Assembly: GCA_025399215.1 (NCBI GenBank)
Contig: MU621254.1
Coordinates: 1 to 39,137 of the forward strand
Direction of reading: 5' to 3'
Length of the DNA: 39,137 bases
From: Globomyces pollinis-pini
Taxonomy: Eukaryota; Chytridiomycota; Chytridiomycetes; Rhizophydiales; Globomycetaceae
This document shows positions 9,940 to 22,091 of this stretch, one piece after another. The notes beneath the pieces are model-generated. The model did not search any database and was not told the DNA's origin. It worked only from the letters and a program-made list of their open reading frames with translations. Both the position numbers and the translations under genes were made by a program. Numbering within the stretch: the first letter of the stretch is position 1; every line of letters starts with the position of its first letter.

Positions 9940-12133
9940 TTAAATATCATAAGGCCAACCAACCCAAAACCCATCCACTTCAACAGGATACTGACTTTGA
10001 ATTCGATGAATGAAATCTTGTCGATTCATCTCAATTTCAACTTGATGACCCACTTCAATATGATCATTGATTGTATTTTCAATATCTTCCCATTGAGTTA
10101 ATGCATTTGATATCACAATACGAAAAGCATTGGTCCAACGTGATTCAAAAATGACGGAAGTACGTGATGTAAATCCATGAGGTTGACCATCTTTTCGATT
10201 GGATTGGATGGTTTGAATACGTTTTACATATTCATTTAATAAATCATTTTCTTGATTGGTGAATTGATTCTTGTTTCGTAGTTTGGTAGGTAAATATCGG
10301 TAAAGTAGGATATTGGTTTGTGGTTCATGAAGTACTTGGAATGCTCTGGTAGGATGATCCATGACTCTAACATACATCTAATAACATTAATTTAAATTAG
10401 TTTACTTGTTTGACGAGTGTACATGAACGAGTCATCAAAATAGCTAAACCATCTCTACCTAATAAATTCAATGATGCATGTAAATAGAGTGCATTGGCTG
10501 GTCTTGAACCTTCTAATGTAAATTTGCCAAGATCAGGGGAATCGGATCGAATGACATATGCAGCTGTTTTTCGAATAAAAGATGCGGAAGTTGGACATTT
10601 CAACAGAACTACTCCCAAACCCATTGGAGTATACAATTGCTTATGTCCATCAATTGTTATAGAATCTGCCAATTCAATTCCTTTCAGTTTGTGAGTATGG
10701 TCTGGAGAAAAGATTAAAGGTCCTAAAATCAATATTGTGGGATCATTACCACCCCAAGCTGCATCTACATGTACATGTATACCATGTGATAACCCAATTT
10801 GTGCGATTTGGTCAAGTGGGTCAATGGTTCCACTATGGTCAATGAATATGTTAAACTTACGTTTCTGTGGTTCCAGCGATACCCACGATGGCAATGATAA
10901 GCACATTTGCATTCTTGAATTCCTCTACTTTTTTCTTTAACAGGTCAATTCTATAAATGTTAATTCAGTTGCATGGTTATATGTAGAAATATGTTCAAAT
11001 GCTTTAAATATGGTTAATTACCTCATTTTAAAAGCTGAATCAGTTGGTATCAGGCATAATCCATCTTCACCCAGTCCTAGCAAATCAACAGCTTTCTTAA
11101 ATGAATAATGCATCATTTGACTTCCAATCACAACTGCACTTTTATATCCATATTGTTGCATTGATTTCAAAAGTCCAACTTTTGCGATACCATCACATCC
11201 ATTGGCCAGATTTGGACATAATGCTTTATTTCTTGCAATCCACATTGCTAAACAATGAGACTAATTAAATGATACCTGTAATATTGGCAATTGTACCACC
11301 AGAACAAATCATTCCTAATGAAGCTTCGGGAGATTGAGCATAGGAATCATAAAAAGTAGGATGACGACCATAAAAAGAGTTATGCAGCATTGCAATTGTT
11401 TGTCTTTCAAGTGCTGTAAAAGTGGAAGCTAGATCCAGTTAGTTTCTTTTTTAAAGGTACCAGTTTCAACCTTGACAACATTTTGATTTAACGCAGTCAG
11501 TAATCGTGAGATGGAACGATGAAAATAAGGCAAAGCAGCAGTCTGATTGAATTAAATTGGAGAATTACCTAGAAAGATCAATTAATTTCTATGAGTTACC
11601 ATATGCCCAATCATTTGTGGAGATGCAGTTTTGGTTGCTTGATCAATAATATTTGATTTCAAATTTAACAGATAATTCTGTAAATTATCGGTAGTATTTG
11701 AAACTTTTGGAATCTTTACATCTGCTACATAATCCGAGAGTTCTTTTGATTTATCGACTGCGTTAATTGGGGATGGATGATTCAAAAAAGCTATAATAAA
11801 TTACACAAATGACAAACTTTGAATTAATCTTGTAATATAAGTATCCAACATTGCTTCCGATTGGTTTGTAGCTTGAAAGTAATGCAATACAGAATCCTGG
11901 TCTCTATAACTTTCCCTTCTTCCATTTGATTCAATGCAAGGTAATGAAGGTCTTCTTTTGTTGAATGACGCTATTGACTCTGAATTTAAATCCGGTAAAT
12001 TATTATTATTTGCAGGAGAGACTGTTTGAGTTCCTATTATCAAGAAACCCATATTAATACCAGACTTTAAACCATAGTTAAAGTGATAATCCAATAGAAT
12101 ATCCTCATCTTCAAATCCTTCATCAACATTCAT
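9940..12133 (-). CDS. Group II PLP-dependent decarboxylase, PanP-like (9 introns)
   Basis: Ten exons on the minus strand appear as nine coding blocks after the first: 12133-11818, 11790-11600, 11542-11461, 11428-11276, 11247-11022, 10950-10861, 10832-10750, 10722-10406, 10377-9940 (nine exons, eight introns of 27, 57, 32, 28, 71, 28, 27 and 28 nt). Together they code 631 residues. Motifs in order: SPQMIGHM, ALNQNVVKVET, CSGGT, VGIAGTTETG, HVDAAWGG and IDGHKQLY, with Lys408 as the expected PLP lysine. The text most resembles the bacterial PanP family (PLP-dependent aspartate 1-decarboxylase / glutamate decarboxylase of gamma-proteobacteria). It should decarboxylate aspartate to beta-alanine (for pantothenate) or glutamate to GABA; the substrate is inferred. 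The polar N-terminal extension of about 100 residues is unusual. A transfer from bacteria, later filled with short introns, is possible. Confidence 0.88.
11543..11599 (-). other. Composite 57-nt intron of two GT...AG units
   Basis: The second intron of the decarboxylase splits into 11599-11569 (31 nt, ends CTTTCTAG) and 11568-11543 (26 nt, starts GTAATT, ends ATCAG), joined as AG|GT. Only removal of both restores the GHM-TAALPYF reading typical of the family. Confidence 0.5.
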
Positions 12134-12336
12134 CAAATTAAAGGTAAATCCGACATCAAGATTTTTGTGGTCTTTTGACCCAAATTTGTTTTATTTTCCC
12201 CACCGCCCAAGCAATTTTTGAAAGCAATTTGAAAGCAATGAGTTAAGTCAAAAGTAACTGAGAGAAATTCAAAAATTCATAGGAACTAATATATTTTATT
12301 TTTATTGTTGCTTCTAAAATTTAGTTTACTAAAACA

Positions 12337-12846
12337 ATGGGTTTGTGCATTTCAAAAACTGAAGCTACTTCTACTACAAAACCTGTTAATGAAGTTACTA
12401 AACCTGAAGTTACTAAACCTGTTCAATTCATTAACGTCACTGAAATTCTTAAGGAATCTTCCACTTCGGCCGCGTTTAGAGCCTGGTTAAAGACTAAAAA
12501 TTATCATTGGAAAGAACTAGAAATTCATCCTGTTGATTATTTTACTTTCTATGAACAAACTGAGAAAAGAATTTCAATTTTTAAATCTGGTCAACGTTGT
12601 GGTGGTAAATAAATGCTTTCTAACCAAAAAGATGATAAAGAGAAAGGAATCGATATTTTAGCACAATGGGCAAGAGATATCGTAACTTCCTTTGGGACTT
12701 TGAAATTCTATATGAATGGACTTGTGTCCGAATTAAAAGATGCAAACTTGGATTTGGATAATGGTGGTCCAGATTTGTTCAAAGAATATGCTACAGTTAC
12801 GATCGTTATGCTACAAGAGTTTTTGGATCACATCAATAAAAATTAA
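12337..12846 (+). CDS. Small protein with N-myristoylation/palmitoylation signal
   Basis: Exons 12337-12604 and 12632-12846 (27-nt intron ending in AAG) give 160 residues. The start MGLCISKT fits the MGxxxS myristoylation rule (Gly2, Ser6), with Cys4 available for palmitoylation, so the protein is probably attached to the inner plasma membrane. A Thr/Lys/Pro-rich linker (TKPVNEVTKPEVTKPV) leads into a helical domain. Phrases such as AFRAWLK and the closing MLQEFLDHINK faintly recall the RGS fold, but most RGS positions are not recognisable, so this is only a suggestion. The unspliced frame ends at a TAA inside the intron, which supports the splice. It is divergent from the decarboxylase, about 200 bp away. 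Confidence 0.7.
12605..12631 (+). other. 27-nt intron with AAG acceptor
   Basis: It begins GTAAATAAAT, has a branch-like CTAAC and ends CAAAAAG. The first ten bases and the A-rich end are shared with the first intron of the bHLH gene at 23881-23910. Confidence 0.6.
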
Positions 12847-14555
12847 AAATTCATTGTATCCCACCACATACTTTGGTATTGTTTTAGTGAACCTATAAGA
12901 CAACTAATTATACACTCGCCGTTTATACTTTGATTAAATTATTATCCTTAGTGATGGTAGTTTGAATCGTTAGGGAAAGTTTTTGATTCCGTGACATTTA
13001 TCCCTATTGTTAAAATCTGTCAGACAAGAGATAAGGAGTATTCTTTAATGCAAATTCAATTCAGCCAAGCTATTCGAGATACCCATGTTTGAACCTTGAT
13101 TGTTGATGAGTGCGTTAAGATTCAGTATGTATATTAGGGAGAATTATCTATACTTACATTTACGTGTTGTGCAGATGATAAAGAGAGATGTGACTGTTAT
13201 AGCTCACTAGAATGCCTCTTCATCTGATTCAAACGGATCAGTTATTAGAAGATCATATCAACTACTAAGTGATTAAAATAGCATCCTACATAAATAAGCT
13301 TGGACGTGATAGAAACATTATTGTAATTTTCCAATATTTATCAAAAAGCTTATTTTATTCGTTAATTCCAAGAAAAAGTTAATCCCACTACAAATGAAGC
13401 TTGAGAAGGTTGTATTTACAAGAGAGATTTGCTATTGAGTGCAGCTACATTCCTCTGCCGATTTCCCGATGAATGCTACTCGTATATCTTTCTATGGCCT
13501 TCAGCAGTCAATACGACTAGTCTGATGGAATTTACTCAAACAACATACCAAATGGAAACCTAGCATTGTAGCAGTGTATGGCATCTTCTCGCAAGCGATA
13601 AAAAAGTTCATTGCACACAACAGTTTACAGTTGATGATACTTACTTTGACGATCATTTTGGATTGGTGTGGGTTGTAGCTTCAAACTGCAATTGGTTCGT
13701 TGTTGATGGATCTGCTTGTCCCTGGCATTAACCACATTATGTGTTCATTGCTTTGTCTTCATCCACATATTGTATCTTTAGTCACGATTCCCTTTGTTAA
13801 GTCAGCAGCACTCAAAGACCAAAGAGCAATATTGGTAGCACACACTTCTAATATCGTATTACCTTTTGATTGACTAGTCCATCAAACCAACCCCAGTAGA
13901 TTGCCAAGACTTTTGTTGAATTCATTGGAGATCGGATTGGTCAAGTGAGTGAATCACTCAGGGCATGCGGATGCATCCGTGCCTTCATTAGCGTAATGAC
14001 ATTACACAAACAGGGTTTTAAATGTAGTTCGGATGAAATGTCAATGTGAAATCATCCGCAAAAGGGTCCAACACGGATATCCCCTGCCAAAATTACAATC
14101 CGTCTTGTCAATGAACCACTATCGAACTGATTACTTTCAGCTATTGGGGGTATTAAATGTATAGAGTGGTAAGTACTTTATGCACTAATTTGTCAAGTTC
14201 AATAACTTCCGACGTTTTGAGCTGTGTGGTCACACCAAATAGCCGCCTTTGGTCTTCCAAATCGGGTACAATTAAGATTAAAACAGTTGAAATCAATAGG
14301 AAATCAATAGGAATAGATGCGCAAAGGATGAATGGTTGCGATTTAGATATAGGTAATGCGATATGTTCTCAGAGTTAAGCCTACAGTTAACGAACGAATT
14401 ACTGTTGCAAGGATTGGCAAAATGACAAGGCAAATTCAAGTGTGACCATACAAATGATCAAAAGACAAGTACTCGTCATTTGATCAAAGGAAAATTGGTA
14501 TAAATAACCACAAAGCATCTCGATGAACAATAACAAAGACATACACAGATAGAAA
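12847..14555. other. 1.7-kb interval with no recognisable gene
   Basis: This is the largest stretch without an annotated exon. Both strands were read. The 73-codon frame at 14157-14378 has an ATG but no family features. A perfect 10-bp palindrome GGATGCATCC lies near 13969. Base composition looks slightly less AT-rich than other intergenic parts. The right end holds the lipase promoter. Confidence 0.5.
14499..14506 (+). promoter_or_regulatory. TATA box of the lipase gene
   Basis: TATAAATA lies 50 bases before the ATG at 14556. Confidence 0.6.
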
Positions 14556-15478
14556 ATGTTGAACTACGTGACTCTCTTAACTCTTGCTATGGCATTACCA
14601 AATGGTGTCCCTTATGAACAAATCAAAGCCGTTTTCCCAACTTATATGGCATACTCCTCTGCAGCTTGTAATCAATCTTTATCTCACTCATTTCTTTAGA
14701 TTGTGATCGATTATGGTGGCAAAACAACGATTCTCCATTAAAATTCAATTGTGGACATAAATGTGAAGTTACCAACATCAAGAATACCGTATTGGAAGAA
14801 TTGAACTATGATCGTCCAACTACTGGTGCCGGTTTTGTGGGACATAACCCTGACAATAAGGAGATTGTGGTCGTGTTTCGAGGAACATCTACTGTCCAAG
14901 GTGCAGTCACAGATTTGAAGTTTTGGAAATGTGATACTAGTTGGAAAAACGTTCCAGGTGCAAAACTTCACTTTGGATTCCTTGAAGCGTATAACAAACT
15001 CAACGAAAAGTTATTGGCCAAAGCTCTTGCATTAGCTAATGACCCGAAATTCCAAGATTATCAAATCGTTTTCACTGGTCATTCCTTGGGTGGTGCTTTA
15101 GCAACTTTGGCTGCTTCTGATTTCTATGAACGTAACCCACAATTTGGAAACCGAATCTCTCTCTTTACCTATGGTCAACCTCGAGTTGGTAACCCAGCAT
15201 TCGCCCGATACATCAACAAACTTCCTTTTGCTAGTCGAATCTATCGAGTTGCTCGTCGTGGTGACCCTGTTCCGCACCTTCCATTCATCTCCATGGGATT
15301 CGAACATACTGTTGATCATTACTCTGTACTTGAAAACAATCGTGATACTGTCCAATGTCAACGTGATTATGATGCTACTGGTGAAAGTTCTACTTGTATG
15401 AATGATTTCTGGGAAACCAATCCTATCAAACATTTGATCTATTATGAATCCATGTCAAATCCTTTCAATTGCTTTTAA
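14556..15478 (+). CDS. Secreted class-3 (Rhizomucor-type) lipase
   Basis: Exons 14556-14667 and 14700-15478 (32-nt intron) give 296 residues. A hydrophobic start (MLNYVTLLTLAMALPNG) is a likely signal peptide. The core reads YSSAAYC, VVVFRGT (oxyanion strand), GHSLGGALA with nucleophile Ser166, YGQPRVGN, GDPVPHLP with Asp226, and HLIYY with His282. The Ser-Asp-His spacing agrees with the Rhizomucor lipase family. Cysteines near both ends suggest disulfides. It should hydrolyse triacylglycerols or related esters outside the cell; feruloyl-esterase activity is an alternative in this family. A TATA box and an AATAAA at 15529-15534 frame the transcript. Confidence 0.93.
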
Positions 15479-16342
15479 GGAAATTTTGTCCCGTTTCATA
15501 TCTTGGTTTTGATCGTATATAGAAAACAAATAAAAAATACGTGTTCATTGAACTGCAGTAGCGGCTTTTCTATTTAATTCATGCGTTCAAATAGTCAATT
15601 GGTGACATTTTAAAATTGTTTTTCAAATTGAATGAGTAAAGAAGCACAAAATAGATACTGTGTTGATTGTAACTTGTCAATCTATAATGCTAAAATGTGT
15701 GGTATGTTGGATTCAATACTATTTTAAAAATTTCAATCCAGTCGTCTCTGGATAAACCTTTTCATTGTTTATTGTATAGTTGATAGAATGTTTTTTATCA
15801 GTTGACTTTAATTATAGTCATATGAATGTAATCATCACAAATTCATACTACTCTTCGACTCTAATAAAAAAATAGATTTGTTAATGACAAATTATCGTGA
15901 TAATTGGATCAAAAGATAATATCTTTTGAAAATTGTTTAATAGATTCAACAACGAATCGCGTTTTAGTTGGTCAGAAGTGTATGATAGCGCAAATTAGAT
16001 GATACAAGGTATGCAATAGATCTATTTGAAGGTTTCTATGAAACTAGAATGAGTGATATTATTATAGAAACGTCTGTTGAGCTTAAATAAAGAATTTGAA
16101 TGAAATAAATTCCATGATCGAGTTCAAATCTATACGATCAGTTAATCGGTTGTGAAGATCAAAAAAAGGTGGTGATATGATGTACGATTTCCAAACTCTT
16201 TTTTATTTTCTCTGTTTATCTGCTTGAACGTGAAAAATTTAATTTCAAATCTTTCCAGACAGAAAAAAAAACCCTTCAGTGACCCCTGTAAGACTAGCAG
16301 AAGAAATTAACGTAGGTATAGTGTCAATACATATAATCTACC
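15479..16342. other. Intergenic interval before cyclin B
   Basis: About 860 AT-rich bases without coding signal. An inverted repeat with 9-base arms (CAAAAGATA / TATCTTTTG) lies at 15910-15928. No tRNA-like fold was found, although gttcaaatc near 16131 superficially resembles a T-loop. Confidence 0.5.
15529..15534 (+). terminator. Poly(A) signal of the lipase gene
   Basis: AATAAA lies 51 bases after the stop codon. Confidence 0.5.
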
Positions 16343-17803
16343 ATGTCTACTATTGAACCAGTAAGTGATCATTGCTGATTGACCCTAGCGTCAACTGAGA
16401 TTACGATCTACTACCGTCAATCAGAAGATGGAAAAGAAACCTGTTAAGCGAGCGGCCTTGGCTGATAAAACAAAGGCCTTGGGGAATAATAATCAAGGGG
16501 GTCAGGTTAGTGAAAATATTTGAAAATTATATAAACATTGTAGGATATTACAAAAAAAGGATTAAAGAAGGATAAACCGATCGCAAAGGCTACTGCTCCA
16601 TCAAAATCCATTCCATTGGCAGTCAAAAATCAAAATCAACCTGTCCGGAAACCGACCGAAACCAAGAAAAGTAAACAAGAAAAAGATCAAAATCAACCAT
16701 TGCCAAATCAAAAACCTGTTGCTAAGGCTGCCCCTACAAATCGAAAGGTGTTACATCCGATTGAGGATAATAACGAGGTTGCCAAGAACGAACAAAAAGC
16801 TGTCAAGAAGCAAAGAACTGTTCAACATGATGATTTGGATGTTGATGATTTTAATGATCCTATGATGGTGGCTGAGTACGTTGACGATATTTTTGACTAC
16901 TTGCGTGATTTGGAAGTATGCTATAATCTTTTATTTATTTCTTTTAGGTACAAACTTTACCAAATCCTGATTATATGGAAAACCAAAAAGAACTTCAATG
17001 GAAAATGCGTGCTATTTTAATTGATTGGTTGATTGAAGTGCATGGTAAATTCCGATTACTTCCTGAAACTTTGTACTTGACCGTAAACATTATTGATAGA
17101 TTCCTTTCTTTACGAGTTGTATCATTAGCCAAACTTCAATTGGTCGGTTTAACATGTATGTTTATATCTGCCAAATATGAAGAAGTCATTTCACCATCTA
17201 TTCAAAACTTTTTGTATATGGCTGAAGATGGGTACACCGAAGAAGAAATCATTAAGGCTGAACGATATGTATTGCAAGTATTAAAGTTTGGATTACAATA
17301 TCCTACTCCAATGTCATTCCTCCGCCGATCTTCCAAGGCAGATGATTATGATATCCAAACACGAACACTTGCCAAATATTTGATGGAAGTGACTTTGATG
17401 GATCATAAGTTTTTACCTTATACATCCAGTATTGTAGCAGCTTCAAGCCACTATTTGGCAAGGCACATGCTTAACCGAGGGAAATGGGTAAGACTCATAA
17501 TTGGTAATTGAATAGGATGACAATTTAATTCATTATTCTGGTTACACAGAACAAGAATTAGCGGAACCAACAAGTTTATTGTTACAATACCTATCCAAAC
17601 CTACAAAGTATACCGGATTATTCAAAAAGTATTCTCAACGCAAATTTATGAAAGGCGCTTTATTTGTAAAGGATTGGATTGAGACTCACTCTGATGGTCG
17701 ATTACATCCAATGGAGGATCATCGAATGAATTTGGAATGTAGAAAACGGGAACATGTACCGGAGATGCCAGCTTTTGTCAGTGACGAAGAGTCTGATGAA
17801 TAG
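16343..17803 (+). CDS. G2/M B-type cyclin (5 exons)
   Basis: Exons 16343-16360, 16425-16505, 16544-16915, 16948-17487 and 17516-17803 give 432 residues; introns are 64, 38, 32 and 28 nt. The Lys-rich, disordered N-terminus carries a possible destruction box in KRAALADKTKALGN (R-x-x-L). The cyclin box starts near residue 160 with MRAILIDWLIEVH at about 177, followed by FRLLPETLYLTVNIIDRFLS, CMFISAKYEEV and the second cyclin fold (PTPMSFLRR, AKYLMEVTLMDHKFL). This is the B-type mitotic cyclin that activates Cdk1 and is destroyed by APC/C. The first exon is only 18 nt. Splices are set by exact continuity of the cyclin fold (LRDLE-VQTLPNPDYM). Confidence 0.95.
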
Positions 17804-18357
17804 TTTCGTTTTTAATAAACCATTTTACAAAGTTTTTAATTTTTGTCGTGAATAAATGTAAGATAGTTATATATTAATTATTAGAGGTGGGTATAGATTT
17901 TAATTCTATGGTAGCGTAACCAGGACAACTAAGGTTAAAATGAGAAAGTTAGTTACGATTTAAAGAAGCGAACTAGAGGGGAACAATCTATCGAGTGACC
18001 ATTGGAAGAGCACTGGTATTGAATTAATTTTGAATAAGAGCAAGAAGGGCATGAAGTAGGATGAGCAGGTAGGGACTTGAACGGAAGCATGTAGGTAAAA
18101 AAGTGAAGAAAGTTCAATTGAAGTGATAATCAACTACCTACAAAAAGGATATAACTAGTAAGAATCTCTTGATTATTTCATAGTCAGAAAGTACTAAGAG
18201 ATACTGATGGTTTTTAAAAACTTTTATGATAACAATACTGATCACAACAATGAACTATGATATCAATTACTAACTATAAACAACTACTTTAACTACTTTA
18301 TAAACAACAGGATGATCACCCTTGCGCGTTCCTTGTACTTTTTTTTACTTTTCATTC
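17804..18357. other. Intergenic interval between cyclin B and coatomer genes
   Basis: About 550 bases with no coding signal. Just before the coatomer ATG there is a short imperfect direct repeat (ataaacaac... at about 18276 and 18299). Confidence 0.45.
17814..17819 (+). terminator. Poly(A) signal of cyclin B
   Basis: AATAAA within TTTTAATAAAC, eleven bases after the stop. The same eleven-base context follows the bHLH and DUF7703 genes. Confidence 0.55.
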
Positions 18358-21300
18358 ATGGATTCAATCGCTTACACTCTCATTCACGACAATGGTAATT
18401 TCAATCTATCGGATACTTATCAATTCTATCCTGATATCCTATTCAATTACATACTTATCGATTCAATTATATTCATTTTTCATAGGGGGGGACAAGGAAT
18501 CTCAACACTTGAAAAAATTATTAGAAACTGGTAAAGACCATGAAAAAATTGCTGCTATGAAATCAATATTGGAACTCATGCTACATGGTGAACAGTTACA
18601 ATCTTTACTCATGCATGTCATTCGTTTCGTTATGCCTTCAAAGAATAAAGCTTTAAAAAAATTACTCATGTTATACTGGGAAATATGTCCTAAAAGAAAT
18701 CCTGATGGAACTCCTAAACAAGAAATGGTCTTGGTCTGGTATCCTTACTTTTTTAACCTTCAGTAACGATCTCAGAAACGATTTACTACATCCAAACGAA
18801 TTCATCCGTGGTCAATGTTTACGTTTCTTGTGCAAACTTAAAGAAGCAGATATTTTGGAACCTTTAGCTCCTTCTGTTCGTGCCTGTCTCGAACATAAAC
18901 ATGCTTACGTTCGTAAAAATGCTGTCTTGGCCATCTTTTCTATTTACAAAAATTTCGATTATCTTATTCCAGATGCCATTGAATTGATCGAAACTTACCT
19001 TAATACTGTATACTTGAATAACTGACCCTTAGGAAGCGGATCAAGGAGCTCGTCGTAATGCTCTCATTATGCTCATGAATACTCATTTACAAAGTGCTGT
19101 AGCTTACTATCATACCGTTGTTGCTCAAATTCCTAATATGGATCCCCAATTACAATTAAGCTTTATTGAAATTATTAGAAAAGATTGTAAATCTCCTAAT
19201 GCGGATAAGGTAATCTTTTGATTTCTTGTTTTACTTTACTAATTACCGATTCGCTACAGTAAAGTTATACATTTATTAATGACTTTTGATAAACTCTTTT
19301 AACACAGCGAAGCTGTAGAGTTGTTCTTTTTTCTCCTTGACTGAAATATTATACCGCAGCAAAGCTGTAGAAGTATGGTCAAGTAAGCATTGGCGATACA
19401 GAAACAGAGTTAAACACACATCAATCATTTTACTGGAGAAATATGTTGCAAGCACAGGATGAATAACGATTCCTCGGAAACGCTCTTTAAAACATTTCGA
19501 TATTGTGAATCGATACGTTTAAAAGCGGGATAATACTAAATACATTCCACTCAAAAGCATATCATGATACAACTATTCGCATATCAGATATATTTTTCAT
19601 CTTATTTTATTTAACGAATCAACAATAGACTAACCATCTTTAGGCCAAATACATCCAAAGTGTCATATCACTATTAACCGTTCCATCATCTACAGTTCGT
19701 TACGAAGCTGCATCTACTCTTGTCTTTTTATCTACTCATGCCTCTGCTATCAAAGCTGCAGCCACCTGTTACATTGAATTGGCATACAAGGAATCTGATA
19801 ACAATGTCAAATTAATTGTATTAATGAAAATCAATGAATTACGTGAAAAAAATGATCGAATGTTGGATGATTGTGTAATGGATATTCTACGTGTGATCTC
19901 ATCCCCTGATTTACAAGTAATTTATTTTATTTTTAACCATTAGGTTCGAAAGAAATGTCTAAGTATTGCACTGGATATGATTTCAAATCGTAATGTGGAT
20001 GAAGTTGTACTGTTTTTGAAAAAAGAATTGGTTAAAACCCATGATCAAGAATATGAAAAGACTTTTGAATATCGACAAGTATTGATTCAAGCCATTCATA
20101 GTTGTGCCATTAAATTCCCACAAGTTGCTGATAGTGTTGTTCATGTGTTGATGGAATTCTTGAATGACTCTGGTAAAACAACGTCAGTAGATGTTATTAC
20201 CTTTGTCAAGTAAAATTATATTGGTTTTGATGGTAGGGAGGTTATGGAACGGTTCCCACACTTGCGACGTGGCATTGTTACCAGTTTGTTGGATGCATTT
20301 GGTGAAATGAAGAATTCAAGAACGTTGCGAGGTGCATTGTGGGCATTGGGTGAGTATGCGGATGAACCTGAACGTGAGTTTGAAGTTATTGATTGTAGTT
20401 ATTGAAATGGCTATGGAACGGATTCGAGAATCGATTGGTGCTGTACCGATTTTGCAGGCTGAGGAAGTTGTTGATCAGCCTTCTTCACCATCAAAATCTC
20501 CTACTCGTGGTACATCGCCTAGCAGGAAACAACCAAAAACCACTCAACGTGTATTGGCTGATGGAACTTATGCAACCGAAACTGTTTTTTCACAAATGTC
20601 TCCTACATTGAAAAAACAGGCTGTGAAACCACCATTACGCAGTAATTATTTCATGTTTACAATTTTAGCATTAATTTTTGCTGGAGATTTTTTCGTTACT
20701 ACTGTTCTTGCTACGACTTTGACTAAACTATCACTACGATATTCCCAAATATCTACTGTTGCCAGTTCCGTCAATGCCTTCAAAACTGCTGTAACAAATT
20801 CCAAAAACTGATGTATAGGCGATGTTGATTATGACCAGTATCATTCGAGTGGGTAAATCAGAATATGTTGCACAATTGATGGATGAAGATTCATATTCTA
20901 GAATTGTCACCTGTATTCGTGTACTATCTTCCGTTCCACAAGATAAAGCTATGGTACAATCCTTTTTACAGGATTCTCGACAAGCATTTACTAAAATAGT
21001 ATCTGCGCGTGATGTATGATAACATGAATGTTTATGATTTAGAAATTACAGACGAGAACGACTAGTCATGTGAAGGCACAAGTGGATGATGTTGTATCTT
21101 TCCGATTGTTGAAAGGCAAGAAAGATGATACCGGAGCAGATGAGGTAGATTGTATGTATTTATGGTAGGATGTATTGGATATTTCCCGTGCGACCGGTGC
21201 TGGATCGGATGAAGATGTATATGTATCAAAACTGGATCGTATTTTCCAATTAACAGGATATTCAGATCCCATCTATGCTGAGGCCTACATTACGGTTCAT

Positions 21301-22029
21301 CAATTTGATATTTTATTGGATATTTTAATTATTAATCAAACTCGTGATACGTTACAAAATTTAACGATTGAATTTTCAGCATTGGGAGATTTAAAGTTGG
21401 TTGAGAAACCTACGACTACTACTGTTGGACCACATGGATTCCATTCCATCAAAGCCAACTTTAAAGTAATTTTATTTCTCAAAGAAATAATTATTTTATA
21501 GGTATCATCAACTGAAAGTGGGATTATCTTTGGAAATATTGTATATGATGGTACACAACTATCTGATTTCAAATGTGTAACCATGAATGATATTCATATT
21601 GATATTATGGATTATATCAAACCATTATCATGTAGTGAAACTCAATTCCGATCCATGTGGGATGAATTTGAATGGGAGAATAAAATCCTAGTATCGACCC
21701 CGATCAAGAATTTACATGAATATCTAAAGTTTGTGTTGAAAGTGACGAATATGAAATGTTTGACACCTGAACATGCGTTATCGGGAGATTGTGGATTTCT
21801 AGCGGCTAATATGTATGCGCAATCCATTTTTGGGGAAGATGCGTTGGCGAATATTTGTTTGGAAAGTTCGGAGGATGTTGTACATGGACATATTCGGATT
21901 CGATCCAAAACTCAAGGTATTGCTTTGGCACTTGGTGAAAAGGTATTAGTTGTTTATTGTTTTGATTATTTTTTTTTGTTGTAGATTACGTTGGCACAAA
22001 AGAATCCTGAAATTGAAGTTGGAAAGTAA
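18358..22029 (+). CDS. SEC26: Coatomer (COPI) subunit beta, 14 exons
   Basis: Thirteen introns (91, 25, 25, 434, 27, 27, 25, 27, 28, 29, 24, 36, 42 nt) separate 14 exons that join to 943 residues, close to the 950 or so usual for beta-COP. Clear family segments: [125 protein letters not shown] and [13 protein letters not shown]. The N-terminal adaptin HEAT solenoid is followed by a Ser/Pro linker and the beta-COP appendage. It is part of the COPI coat for Golgi-to-ER transport. Exon edges: 18394, 18486-18738, 18764-19007, 19033-19209, 19644-19916, 19944-20209, 20237-20373, 20399-20641, 20669-20790, 20819-21013, 21043-21144, 21169-21465, 21502-21942, 21985-22029. AATAAA at 22028-22033 overlaps the stop. 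Confidence 0.96.
19210..19643 (+). other. 434-nt intron with twin hairpins, ten times the local norm
   Basis: Intron 4 of the coatomer gene lies between the codons of NADK and AKYIQS. It holds two copies of a 15-base phrase, CAGC(G/A)AAGCTGTAGA, at 19305-19319 and 19357-19371, each able to form a five-base stem with a three-base loop. No long frame is inside. Its length and structure would fit a hosted non-coding RNA, which is speculation. Confidence 0.6.
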
Positions 22030-22033
22030 TAAA
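22028..22033 (+). terminator. Poly(A) signal overlapping the coatomer stop codon
   Basis: AATAAA begins at the second base of the TAA stop at 22027-22029. The convergent F-box gene ends only 62 bases further on. Confidence 0.45.
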
Positions 22034-22091
22034 GACACGGAAAGAATTTATATTGAATATGATATTTATTTTGTATGTTTTTTGAAATTGA

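Noticed and set aside
14157..14378. 73-codon frame before the lipase
   Set aside because: It has an ATG but no recognisable composition, motif or splice continuation; chance is more likely.
16125..16145. T-loop-like gttcaaatc suggesting a tRNA
   Set aside because: No matching acceptor stem, D-arm or anticodon arm could be formed around it.
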